Source: CAYPEK01 sp964409645 | GTDB taxonomy: Bacteria > UBP15 > UBA6099 | Length of the DNA stretch: 9,773 nt | Reading direction: 5' to 3' | Assembly: GCA_964409645.1 (NCBI GenBank) | Contig: CAYPEK010000139.1 | Span: 1 to 9,773, forward strand | Shown: piece by piece, positions 1 through 6,306 of the stretch | Numbering within the stretch: the first letter of the stretch is position 1 | How the letters are laid out: every line of letters begins with the position of its first letter | Made by a program: the position numbers and the translations under genes | The notes under the pieces: generated by a model | What the model was told of the DNA's origin: nothing | Seen by the model: the letters and a program-made list of their open reading frames with translations, nothing else | Database searches by the model: none

Positions 1-12
1 AGCGAATTGATA

Positions 13-402
13 ATGAGTAGAGATATAGCGCTAGATACTAGCGTTCTCATACCTTATTTAAAAAATGACTCCGCAATAAACGAAAAGCTCGTAGAGATAG
101 ATGCCATTTCGATACCGATTTTCGTTATCGGTGAGATGATGGTTGGGTTTTCATATACCGCTTTCCCCGATTCATTGAGAGTGGAATTCGAGAGTTTTCT
201 CAGTCATGCAAATATTCTCGACTGCAGTAGAAGCGTCGCGGATAAATACGGTAAAATCTTTGCGTAACTAAGAAAAAAGGGCTCGCTAATACCCGTAAAC
301 GATATCTGGATTGCTGCAAGCTGCATCACATTCGACCGGACACTCGCAACACGCGACGCCCATTTCCAAAAAGTCCCCGGACTTAAAATCGAAATGTGGT
401 GA
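13..402 (+). pseudogene. VapC-like PIN-domain toxin gene interrupted by an in-frame stop
   Basis: PIN-domain ribonucleases of the VapC type cleave RNA with a metal held by four acidic residues. The frame from ATG 13 encodes LDTS (D8), IGEMM (E41), then TAA at 265-267. It then continues in the same frame to TGA 400-402 with VNDIWIAA (D97) and TRDAHF (D115). Read through, the product would be 129 residues, the usual VapC length, with all four acidic positions in place. The second half cannot be translated with the first, so the protein made would be 84 residues and lack two metal ligands. One base change from GAA, CAA or AAA would create this TAA. The start could be ATG 13 or TTG 7. An upstream antitoxin would lie outside the window; stop codons at 8-10 and 18-20 in the other two frames could end one. 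Family assignment is fairly sure; loss of function is inferred. Confidence 0.85.
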
Positions 403-427
403 CTTTCTCAGAAGTTGTGCTTGTGTT

Positions 428-1324
428 TCAGGCTTCTTCTTCGCCCGGGGCGGGCGTTTTCCAGCGCTTGTGGACCCAGAACCAATGGTCGGGGTATCTG
501 CGGACGAATTCCTCTATGGCTTTCGTGTAGCCCTGACAGTACGCGGCGACATCTTTCCCGGCGTCGCCGCTCGGCTTTATCTCAACCGCCGGCAGAAAAT
601 ATCCGCGGTGCTTTTCGTATCCCTCGCGCACTATAAACAGCGGTATGATTTTGCAGCCGGTGCGCACGGCGAACAGACCCGGCCCTTTGAATGCGGAGAC
701 TTTCGTACCGAAGAAATCCACGAAAATCCCGCGCGGTCCGGCGTTCTGGTCGGACACCAGTCCTACTGTCTCGTTTGCGGCAAGCAACTCGGTGACATGC
801 TCGTACATCGGCACTCCACGCGGGATGTTCCGCGTGCCTTTGCTCGTTCGCAACTTGACTATCATGTCGTTCACGACACTGTCTTCCTGCGCGCGCCCCA
901 CCACCGTCATAGGATGTCCGAGCGTGTTGATCCGCGCCGCGAGCAGTTCCCAGTTGCCATAGTGCGCGCTCGCGAACACAACTCCCTTCCCCGCCCGGCG
1001 CGCGTTTTCGATATTCTCCGCGCCCTCAACTTCCACCATCCGGATAATGTCTTCCTTTGAATACAACGGGAAACGCATGAACTCGAACGAACTTTTTATT
1101 GTGTTCTGGACCGACCTCAGAGCGATCCCGTCCAGCTCGGCCTCCGTGTATTCGTCTTTGAACGCGCGGCGAAGATTTTCGATCATCACCCGGCGGCGCG
1201 GCGGCGAAATACCATAGACCACCTTCCCGAGCGCGTCCGCAAGCATCTCCTGTAGCTTTCTCGGCAATATGCGGAGCAACACCCTGAAAACAAATAAGAG
1301 AAAATGTAAAATCTTAGCCTGCAC
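428..1324 (-). CDS. LpxL/HtrB-like lipid A biosynthesis acyltransferase
   Basis: Lysophospholipid acyltransferase-like family. Members move an acyl chain (lauroyl or similar) from acyl-ACP onto a lipid A precursor at the inner face of the cytoplasmic membrane. The 298-residue protein has a hydrophobic N-terminal helix (residues about 5-20) that can anchor it. The catalytic HX4E motif is HYGNWE (H121, E126), followed by SDQNAGPRG (191-199), FVDFFG (201-206) and the C-terminal HWFWVHKRWK (280-289), all typical of the family. Length is normal. The start is GTG at 1324-1322, with a purine-rich GAAAGGG about 9 bases upstream; no better in-frame ATG is visible. It is the last gene of the leftward group pyrE-hydrolase-lpxL, 78 bases after the hydrolase. 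It converges on the broken PIN gene, with 25 bases between stops. Whether it adds the lauroyl or myristoyl chain, or acts on another lipid, cannot be told. Confidence 0.9.
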   Translation of the reverse strand: MQAKILHFLLFVFRVLLRILPRKLQEMLADALGKVVYGISPPRRRVMIENLRRAFKDEYTEAELDGIALRSVQNTIKSSFEFMRFPLYSKEDIIRMVEVEGAENIENARRAGKGVVFASAHYGNWELLAARINTLGHPMTVVGRAQEDSVVNDMIVKLRTSKGTRNIPRGVPMYEHVTELLAANETVGLVSDQNAGPRGIFVDFFGTKVSAFKGPGLFAVRTGCKIIPLFIVREGYEKHRGYFLPAVEIKPSGDAGKDVAAYCQGYTKAIEEFVRRYPDHWFWVHKRWKTPAPGEEEA

Positions 1325-1339
1325 CGTGTCAGACCCTTT

Positions 1340-1382
1340 CGTACTTCCTATTAGATATAATCACTTTTTTTCACACTTTTTT
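1340..1382 (-). promoter_or_regulatory. Possible lpxL-proximal promoter with phased A-tracts
   Basis: On the minus strand, two A-tracts (complement of T runs at 1365-1371 and 1377-1382, about 11 bases centre to centre) lie upstream of TCTAAT (complement of 1350-1355), which matches the -10 consensus at 5 of 6 bases. Such tracts can act as UP elements or bend DNA. No good -35 box is seen at the right distance, so this is a weak call. The gene may simply be read through from pyrE. Confidence 0.22.
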
Positions 1383-1402
1383 GAATACATATAGCGACAG
1401 CG

Positions 1403-2383
1403 TCAGCGCGCGCCCTTCAGATGACGCGCCAGAAAAGCCGTCAGCGTGTTCCACGCCTCGGTCGAACGCTTTATTTCGAGCGCCGAGCGGCGCGCCGGAT
1501 CGGTAAAAAATAAAAGCCCGTGTCCGACGTCCGGAACGATCTTGAACGTGTACGGAATCCGGCTCTCGTCAAGCGCCGCGGCGAACTCGCTGCCCTGCGA
1601 CGGCGGCACGGTTGCATCTTTCTCCCCGTAAAGCATCAGCAGGGGCGTCGAAATCTTATATGCGTCGAGCGCCGGCGCCCGGCTGCGGAATGCTTCCGGC
1701 TTGTCCTCCGGCCCGCGTCCATATACCTTCAGCGACAGCGGGTCCGTCACGTCCTGACCACTCTCGATGAGATATTTATACCATGTAAAAGTGTTGGTTA
1801 CACCATACGCGCATACCGCGGCCGACAGCGAATGGTCGCGTTCGATCGCGAGCAGCGTGATAATACCGCCGTGACTTGTTCCAACCATCGCGATTCGTTT
1901 CGGGTCCGCCTCCGGCAGCGCGCGCAGCACCGCCACGGCGTTCAGCGCGTCGTCCACCTCGCCCGCCGCCACCTCGATCTCGCCCTCGGAGCCGTCCTCA
2001 CCCCGGTAGCTCGGCGCGAGAACGATATAACCCAATTCCGCAAGCTGCGCCGCGCGCATCATCAGTGGTTTTGGCACGCCGTCCACACCGCCGTGGTTGA
2101 ATACAACGCCCGGCAGCGGTTTGCATTTCTTCCTGTTGGCACACGCCTTTGCCGGCATCACGAGTTTTCCGCGCACTTTCAGGCCGGTACTCGTATAAAC
2201 GATCGAATAAACCTTATATGTTTTCGTTTTCGATTCGATTTTTTTCGATACGAGGTAGCCGTTCGGCTGGACGTTCGGCTGGCCGTTCGGTGGGGGGTGC
2301 TTAACCGCCGCCGATGATGAAACAGCCGCCGATAATAGTAATATCAGCAGCGCAATGCCGATTTTTTTGATTGAATTCGACAT
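1403..2383 (-). CDS. Secreted alpha/beta hydrolase (dienelactone hydrolase / S9-peptidase-like)
   Basis: A serine hydrolase of the alpha/beta fold, probably an esterase or peptidase acting outside the cytoplasm; the substrate is unknown. The N-terminus (MSNSIKKIGIALLILLLSAA) is a signal peptide with a likely cut near residues 24-26. A Pro/Asn-rich linker (30-42) follows, with a short repeat. The fold then shows the oxyanion segment FNHGG (95-99), the nucleophile elbow GTSHGG (168-173, Ser170), the acid GEKDATVPP (Asp256) and the base DVGHG (His288), so the catalytic triad is complete. C81 and C87 flank a basic loop and could form a disulfide. The ATG at 2383 sits 8 bases after the pyrE stop, so the two are very likely co-transcribed; the ribosome site is weak, which suggests translational coupling. 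Length (326) suits a single-domain hydrolase with no beta-propeller. The link to pyrE is positional only. Confidence 0.85.
   Translation of the reverse strand: MSNSIKKIGIALLILLLSAAVSSSAAVKHPPPNGQPNVQPNGYLVSKKIESKTKTYKVYSIVYTSTGLKVRGKLVMPAKACANRKKCKPLPGVVFNHGGVDGVPKPLMMRAAQLAELGYIVLAPSYRGEDGSEGEIEVAAGEVDDALNAVAVLRALPEADPKRIAMVGTSHGGIITLLAIERDHSLSAAVCAYGVTNTFTWYKYLIESGQDVTDPLSLKVYGRGPEDKPEAFRSRAPALDAYKISTPLLMLYGEKDATVPPSQGSEFAAALDESRIPYTFKIVPDVGHGLLFFTDPARRSALEIKRSTEAWNTLTAFLARHLKGAR
2259..2294 (-). repeat. Three 12-bp tandem copies in the hydrolase linker
   Basis: The plus strand shows CCGTTCGGCTGG, ACGTTCGGCTGG and CCGTTCGGTGGG in a row, differing at one to three bases. In the protein they encode the NGQPNVQPNG-type linker after the signal peptide (residues about 31-42). 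This is an in-frame repeat that could change copy number by slippage and so alter linker length. Confidence 0.7.
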
Positions 2384-2391
2384 TCAGTCGC

Positions 2392-2910
2392 TCAGATACC
2401 GAGATCGACCTTTGTGAATACCCTGTCGTAAGCGAAACCGGCTTCGGCGATGTTTTCCGCGCCACCTTCGAGCCTGTCTATCACGCCGATGATCTTCTCA
2501 ACCGTTACGCCGGCTTCGACGAGCCGCTTGGCCGCCTTTATGCTCTGCGCGGCGGTCGTGATAATGTCCTCGACGAGCGCCACGCGGTCGCCTGCTTCCA
2601 GAACTCCCTCCACCGGCTTCTTCGTTCCGTAATCCTTCGCTTCCTTCTTCACGATGACGTAAGGAAGCCCGGTTTCGAGCGCCACGGCCGCCGCGAGCGG
2701 CACCGCGCCCAGTTCCGCGCCCGCCAGCCTATTGATGCCTTCCGGCAGCCGCGCCGCGAGCTCTTTGGCAACCTCGCGTAGCAGTTCCGGGCGGGTCGAA
2801 AACCGGTATTTGTCTATGTAATATTTGCTCCGTTTGCCGGAGCTGAGAATAAAATCGCCTTCCAGATAGCACGCCTCTTTAATCTTCTTTGCAAGTTCCG
2901 CTCTGTCCAT
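2392..2910 (-). CDS. pyrE: Orotate phosphoribosyltransferase
   Basis: Catalyses orotate + PRPP to orotidine 5'-monophosphate + PPi, the fifth step of de novo pyrimidine synthesis, in the cytoplasm. The 172-residue protein shows the OPRT landmarks in order: SSGKRSKYYIDKY (23-35), the AGAELGAVPLAAA segment (63-75), the flexible catalytic loop VKKEAKDYGTKK (87-98) and the PRPP-binding motif VEDIITTAAQS (113-123). The motif usually reads TTGGS or TSGGQ; here the two glycines are alanines. The start is ATG 2910-2908: a strong GGAGGTG lies 5 bases upstream. A longer in-frame start at 2985 would add 25 residues, but these do not look like OPRT and would run over the promoter and ribosome site. It is the first gene of the leftward operon, with the hydrolase start 8 bases after its stop. 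Confidence 0.93.
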   Translation of the reverse strand: MDRAELAKKIKEACYLEGDFILSSGKRSKYYIDKYRFSTRPELLREVAKELAARLPEGINRLAGAELGAVPLAAAVALETGLPYVIVKKEAKDYGTKKPVEGVLEAGDRVALVEDIITTAAQSIKAAKRLVEAGVTVEKIIGVIDRLEGGAENIAEAGFAYDRVFTKVDLGI

Positions 2911-2926
2911 TGTCGCACCTCCGCGC

Positions 2927-2940
2927 ATTATATTATCACA
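2927..2940 (-). promoter_or_regulatory. Likely pyrE promoter -10 region
   Basis: On the minus strand this reads TGTGATAATATAAT. It holds an extended -10 element (TG-T-GATAAT) and, overlapping it, a perfect TATAAT. TTCAAA, about 18 bases before TATAAT, is a 4/6 match to -35. Use of either box gives a very short leader before the GGAGGTG ribosome site, leaving little room for attenuation control. A 5-bp hairpin (GAGCC...GGCTC, 2960-2975) sits just upstream. Confidence 0.45.
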
Positions 2941-3004
2941 CAGCGGCGCTTTTGAAAATGAGCCGGAGCAGGCTCTTCCGGGCATGCTCGACGCAGTAAA
3001 AATA

Positions 3005-3029
3005 AACTTTACCCCGATTCCCGAAAGTT
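3005..3029. repeat. Inverted repeat in the divergent pyrE / GGDEF intergenic region
   Basis: AACTTT (3005-3010) and AAAGTT (3024-3029) are perfect inverted arms around a 13-base centre (ACCCCGATTCCCG). It lies between two divergent promoters and follows no gene end, so a binding site for a regulator is more likely than a terminator. Six-base arms can arise by chance. Confidence 0.3.
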
Positions 3030-3069
3030 AAACGTATTTTCCGGCATCCATGATTGAAATCACTCTATA

Positions 3070-3096
3070 TAAATTGTGCTATAACACTGACGATAA
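3070..3096 (+). promoter_or_regulatory. Sigma-28 (FliA/SigD)-like promoter upstream of the GGDEF gene
   Basis: TAAA at 3070-3073, 15 bases, then GACGATAA at 3089-3096. The sigma-28 consensus is TAAA-N15-GCCGATAA, so spacing is exact and the -10 differs at one base of eight. The start would be near 3103, giving a leader of about 110 bases to ATG 3214. Base match is seen directly; use by sigma-28 is inferred and supported by the flagellar genes downstream. Confidence 0.5.
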
Positions 3097-3142
3097 TCAT
3101 TTAAAATATTATGGACGGACGGGAATAAAAATTTGATGCGAA

Positions 3143-3154
3143 TCGTTGTAACGA
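3143..3154. promoter_or_regulatory. Short dyad in the GGDEF gene leader
   Basis: TCGTT-GT-AACGA is a 12-base dyad with perfect 5-base arms, about 60 bases before the GGDEF start codon. It could be an operator half-site pair or a small hairpin. The rest of 2941-3213 shows no gene that I can support. Confidence 0.2.
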
Positions 3155-3213
3155 AACTGTAATAAAGACGACTAAAGAGACATAAGAATTGAAAGCGGAA
3201 GGGACGAAGAGAG

Positions 3214-3801
3214 ATGAGAAAACCGAGAAGACCAGTGGGAACACATTTGCGCGGAACGGTTGCGCGAATGTTCGGTTTCGACCGTGAGATAAACGAACTC
3301 AAAGAGAAATACAGAAAGCTGCTCTGGGACTCGAATTTCGGCGTCCACTCCAGAGCCGGACTGGATGAACTTAACGGCGACATAAAAGGCAAATATAAAA
3401 CGGTCGCTTTCATCGATTTCGACGGCGTTCACGAATTGAACAAAAAATACGGGTACGAGGAAGTGAACCGTAGGATCAGCGCGACGCTCAGAGAGATATC
3501 GAAGGTGACGGACGTATTCGTGGCGCGGTGGTTCTCCGGCGACGAGCTTGTGGTGCTGAGCAGGCACGACGCGGAAAAAACCGAAAGGCTTGTGGCGGCC
3601 GCGTCTTTGATCGGACTCGTGGTTTACGACACCGAATTCACATATTACGTCGAGGAATGGGACGGGGAGACGCACCTGAACAATTTCATCGACTCGATGT
3701 CACACAAAGTTGCTGATATAAAAAAGATTAAATCTTCGGAGAAACAAGTTGTGAGGTATTTCGGAAAACATCGCGGGAAACCGAATTCGAACGCAAACTA
3801 A
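3214..3801 (+). CDS. Stand-alone degenerate GGDEF-domain protein
   Basis: GGDEF domains join two GTP into c-di-GMP. This 195-residue protein has almost only that domain, preceded by a basic N-terminus and a short helix (23-38); there is no membrane segment and no receiver or PAS domain. Family landmarks: DSNFGVHSR (39-47, the usual D-x-x-TGL-x-NR), AFIDFDGVHELN (65-76, with metal Asp68 and guanine-contacting Asn76) and RWFSGDELVVL (105-115, replacing RYGGDEF-VVL). The signature is thus SGDEL, and the second guanine-contacting Asp, nine residues after Asn76 in active enzymes such as PleD, is Asn85. Activity may be weak or lost; it could instead bind GTP or c-di-GMP. ATG 3214 follows a purine-rich stretch (GGAAGGGACGAAGAGAG). 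A sigma-28-like promoter upstream suggests control with the flagellar genes. Confidence 0.72.
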   Translation: MRKPRRPVGTHLRGTVARMFGFDREINELKEKYRKLLWDSNFGVHSRAGLDELNGDIKGKYKTVAFIDFDGVHELNKKYGYEEVNRRISATLREISKVTDVFVARWFSGDELVVLSRHDAEKTERLVAAASLIGLVVYDTEFTYYVEEWDGETHLNNFIDSMSHKVADIKKIKSSEKQVVRYFGKHRGKPNSNAN

Positions 3802-3867
3802 TAAAACGGATCGGGTCTCAACCTTTTTCCTGAAATTACAATTATGGTTCATTTCCGCCCGGATTGT

Positions 3868-3873
3868 TATAAA
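3868..3873 (+). promoter_or_regulatory. Possible -10 box for the heparinase-like gene
   Basis: TATAAA lies 33 bases before the chosen GTG start at 3907 and 20 bases before the GGGAGGAA ribosome site. No clear -35 box is seen upstream. No strong terminator separates it from the GGDEF gene; only T5 at 3823-3827 after a poor stem, so read-through is also possible. Confidence 0.3.
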
Positions 3874-3892
3874 ATAGCCCGTATTCGACGCC

Positions 3893-3900
3893 GGGAGGAA
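3893..3900 (+). promoter_or_regulatory. Ribosome binding site deciding the heparinase-like start
   Basis: GGGAGGAA followed by 6 bases and GTG at 3907. This sets the start at 3907 rather than the in-frame ATG at 3844, whose extra 21 residues are charged and would spoil the signal peptide. Confidence 0.8.
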
Positions 3901-3906
3901 ATCGAC

Positions 3907-5982
3907 GTGAAGTTCAAATTACGAATCGCCGGTATAGCCGCCCTGCTCTTCATCGCAGCGGCTTCGTATTGCGCATCGGCAACCGAGCCGGTTTGCGCCA
4001 AGCATCCTTGCCTGTTCATGACGCCCGCGGCGGTGGATGCATTCAAAAATAATTACAAAAACTGGCCGGGAGCGGATTTCGATTCTTTCCGCAAGGCCAA
4101 CGACGGCTACCGAATGAAGGGAATCGACGTACCCGCGCTCGGCGGCGAATATACCCAGCGTTACATCTGCCCCATCCACGGCACTTACCTGCGTTTCGAC
4201 CCGTTCGAACCGAAAAAGCACTACTGCGAAAAATGCGGTAAATATTACGAGGGCGAACCGTACGATTCCTGCTGGCGCGAGTTTAAGCACATAATGAACA
4301 TCGAGTCGGCCATGAACGCCGGATTCATATACCAGATCACGGGCGAAAAAGAATACGCCGAATGGGCACGCGGAATGCTGCTGAAATACGCCGAGAACTA
4401 CAAAAAATACCCGGCGCACGGCGGCCCGGCCGGATTGGGACGCCTGACAAGCCAATCGCTCGACGAGGCGGTCTGGCTGCTGAGCGCCGCCGCCGCGTAC
4501 GACTATGTAGCGGACTCGCCCGTCATGTCGGAAGATGACCGAAACACGATCAGGAAGAAACTATTCATCCCCATCGTTCAACATCTGGATTTGTTTCCAT
4601 TCGGCATCCACAACATACAGGTGTGGGAATCGACGGCAAGCCTCGCGGCGGGAATTCTTACGGGCAAAAAGAACATTATAAATAGCGCATCAGCAACACT
4701 ACGCGACGAGATCGCTAAAGGAATAACTCCGGACGGACTGTGGTATGAAACGTCGGTAGGATATCACATATACGCCATGAAACCGTTCGCGATGCTCGCC
4801 GTGATGTGTAAAAACGCGGGCCTCGACTTGTGCGACAACCCAAAATTCGGGAAGATTTTCACCGTTCTGCCGAAACTGCTTACGCCGGACGGCCGCCGAC
4901 TTCCGTCGATAAACGATTACAGGCACGACGTCTTCATAGACGAAACTTTTCCGGGCATGGTCGCCGCGAGATACACGCTCGGCGACACCTCCCTCGACCG
5001 GCTGATCGCATCCATTGCCGCGCGGACTTCGCAGTACGATTTGATCCGGCAGATACCGTATCTCGCATCCGTCGCTCCGGAAGAGATGCGGAAAGAAATA
5101 GAGGCTTACAGGCAGCCCGGCGGCGGGCAACCTACAGCACCGGCCGACTCTTCGAACATGCCGCAATCCGGCCTTACCGTACTCCGCAGAAACGGTCTTT
5201 ACGCGCTCATCAAATATCAACCGCTTTCAGGCGGACACGACCATCTCGACCGGCCGGAGATTGTTTTCTTCGATCACGAGCGCGAAATTTACCCCGACCT
5301 CGGCACTGTTCCCTACGGCCACCCATTATACAGAGCGTATTACCGCCGGACAGAAGCCCACAATATCGTTATGGTTGACGGCCGGCAGGTCGCCCAAAAT
5401 GCCTGCGAGAATATTCAGTTTGAGGACACTGAAGACTTCACCGGCGTTGTGGTTGATTGCAGAGAGCTTTACGACGGAGTAGTTATTCGCAGAACAATCG
5501 CCTTGACCGATACGTTTTTTGCCGACGTGACCGTTGCCGAATCGGACAAGGAACACTTTTACGACTGGATGTTGAAAATCAACGTGGCAACAGAAACATT
5601 TAAGATTCCCGGCGAGGATACTTGGATTGCACCTGTCAGCGTGCCATCGAACCCCGAAATATCGTTTAACAAAACCATTAATTTGAAATCGCCGATAGAC
5701 TTTACCTTCGGCGGCGACAGCGGACGCCCTCTCGGGCTTACACTGCTGCCGGACGGCGACTCGAAGTTGAATACCGGGACAGCGACAGGTTTCCGCCCGA
5801 ATGAAAAAATGCCTGTCCTGATGTGGGAAAAGCACGGTAAAAAAGCGATTTTCGCGGCGGTTACAGGCAGCAAAGCAGAAAAAATAAAAATCGAAACAGA
5901 CAAAAATACCATTTCGATCATTACCTCAACAGGAAAAAGACTGCTTATTAATCTTGAAACAGGAAAAATTAAGGCCGAATAA
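3907..5982 (+). CDS. Secreted heparinase II/III-like polysaccharide lyase
   Basis: Heparinase II/III-type enzymes cleave uronic-acid polysaccharides (heparin, heparan, alginate and others) by beta-elimination. From GTG 3907 the product is 691 residues with a signal peptide (MKFKLRIAGIAALLFIAAAS, cut likely after ASA at 23-25), so it is exported. An insert with C88-P-I-H91-G and C107-x2-C110-G resembles a zinc ribbon. The middle part (about 125-400) is the helical toroid. Then come the lyase landmarks SGGHDHLDR (441-449, His444 and His446), PDLGTVPYGHPLYR (about 464-477) and EAHNIVMVDG (483-492, His485). The last 200 residues are the beta-sandwich. Length is usual for the family. The substrate cannot be told; an alginate- or glycosaminoglycan-like polymer is possible. 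It stands between a GGDEF gene and flagellar genes without other carbohydrate genes in view, so it may be a lone catabolic or envelope-remodelling enzyme. Confidence 0.85.
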   Translation: MKFKLRIAGIAALLFIAAASYCASATEPVCAKHPCLFMTPAAVDAFKNNYKNWPGADFDSFRKANDGYRMKGIDVPALGGEYTQRYICPIHGTYLRFDPFEPKKHYCEKCGKYYEGEPYDSCWREFKHIMNIESAMNAGFIYQITGEKEYAEWARGMLLKYAENYKKYPAHGGPAGLGRLTSQSLDEAVWLLSAAAAYDYVADSPVMSEDDRNTIRKKLFIPIVQHLDLFPFGIHNIQVWESTASLAAGILTGKKNIINSASATLRDEIAKGITPDGLWYETSVGYHIYAMKPFAMLAVMCKNAGLDLCDNPKFGKIFTVLPKLLTPDGRRLPSINDYRHDVFIDETFPGMVAARYTLGDTSLDRLIASIAARTSQYDLIRQIPYLASVAPEEMRKEIEAYRQPGGGQPTAPADSSNMPQSGLTVLRRNGLYALIKYQPLSGGHDHLDRPEIVFFDHEREIYPDLGTVPYGHPLYRAYYRRTEAHNIVMVDGRQVAQNACENIQFEDTEDFTGVVVDCRELYDGVVIRRTIALTDTFFADVTVAESDKEHFYDWMLKINVATETFKIPGEDTWIAPVSVPSNPEISFNKTINLKSPIDFTFGGDSGRPLGLTLLPDGDSKLNTGTATGFRPNEKMPVLMWEKHGKKAIFAAVTGSKAEKIKIETDKNTISIITSTGKRLLINLETGKIKAE

Positions 5983-6222
5983 ATCGGTTGGAATGGAATT
6001 TTGTGGCATCGCTCAACATGGTCAACATAATTATTTAAATAAATATCTTTAGAATTTGCTGTCAACGCATGAAAATAACGAAAATAACACGCTATTGAGA
6101 TATAGTCAACGCGATCGGCTAATATATGTTTATATCTTGAAATATCCTTCAAATTCTTCCAAATTCATTTTTTTTTACAAAATAAGGAATAAATTATTCT
6201 CATCATTAATATTAATAAACAC
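5983..6222. other. AT-rich gap with repeated TCAAC words
   Basis: No gene is supported here. TCAAC occurs at 6013, 6022, 6062 and 6106; the first pair are TCAACAT 9 bases apart and the last pair sit in GTCAACGC 44 bases apart. A 7-base inverted repeat, AGATATA (6098-6104) and TATATCT (6131-6137), precedes T9 at 6168-6176, which could end the lyase transcript weakly. The very low GC contrasts with the flanking genes. Confidence 0.4.
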
Positions 6223-6250
6223 TAAAGTAATTAATTAAAATAGCCGATAA
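6223..6250 (+). promoter_or_regulatory. Sigma-28 promoter of the fliD operon
   Basis: TAAAGTAA at 6223-6230 and a perfect GCCGATAA at 6243-6250, with 16 bases between TAAA and GCCGATAA (consensus 15; 14-16 is tolerated in SigD-type promoters). The likely start near 6257 leaves a leader of about 50 bases before ATG 6307. Its place directly before fliD, a late flagellar gene, makes the call strong. Confidence 0.82.
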
Positions 6251-6260
6251 ACCTTTCAGA

Positions 6261-6300
6261 CCCTGAGGATACGGGTTAAAATACTAAAGAAGAGGATGTG
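6261..6300 (+). promoter_or_regulatory. fliD leader with two GGA motifs (possible CsrA target) and the ribosome site
   Basis: AGAGGA at 6291-6296 is the ribosome site, 10 bases before ATG 6307. The stretch AGAAGAGGATGT matches the CsrA SELEX consensus RUACARGGAUGU at 9 of 12 positions including the AGGAUGU core. A second GGA (6267-6269) lies in the possible loop of CCC...GGG (6261-6275), 27 bases upstream. This is the usual layout for CsrA repression of flagellar mRNAs, but no csrA gene is in view. Confidence 0.3.
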
Positions 6301-6306
6301 ATATTT

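Noticed and set aside
311..1060. A 249-codon open frame on the plus strand
   Set aside because: It is antisense to the lpxL-like gene, has Arg/His-rich composition and no recognisable motif, and its first part overlaps the PIN remnant in another frame; the minus-strand frame has clear family motifs.
1520..2317. A 265-codon open frame on the plus strand
   Set aside because: It is antisense to the alpha/beta hydrolase with its full catalytic triad; the composition is that of a GC-driven shadow frame.
2911..2985. A 25-residue N-terminal extension of PyrE
   Set aside because: It would span the promoter-like TGTGATAATATAAT and the GGAGGTG ribosome site, and it does not resemble an OPRT N-terminus.
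3005..3040. The inverted repeat plus nearby T run as a terminator
   Set aside because: No gene ends toward it on either strand; pyrE and the GGDEF gene both point away.
3060..3675. Minus-strand open frames over the GGDEF region
   Set aside because: No motif is seen and the plus-strand frame carries the GGDEF landmarks in order.
3844..3906. A 21-residue N-terminal extension of the heparinase-like protein
   Set aside because: The charged extension precedes an excellent signal peptide, and GGGAGGAA is placed for GTG 3907.
6098..6176. AT-rich inverted repeat and T9 as a strong terminator of the lyase gene
   Set aside because: The 7-base stem has no GC core, and 30 bases separate it from the T run; kept only as a note in the gap description.
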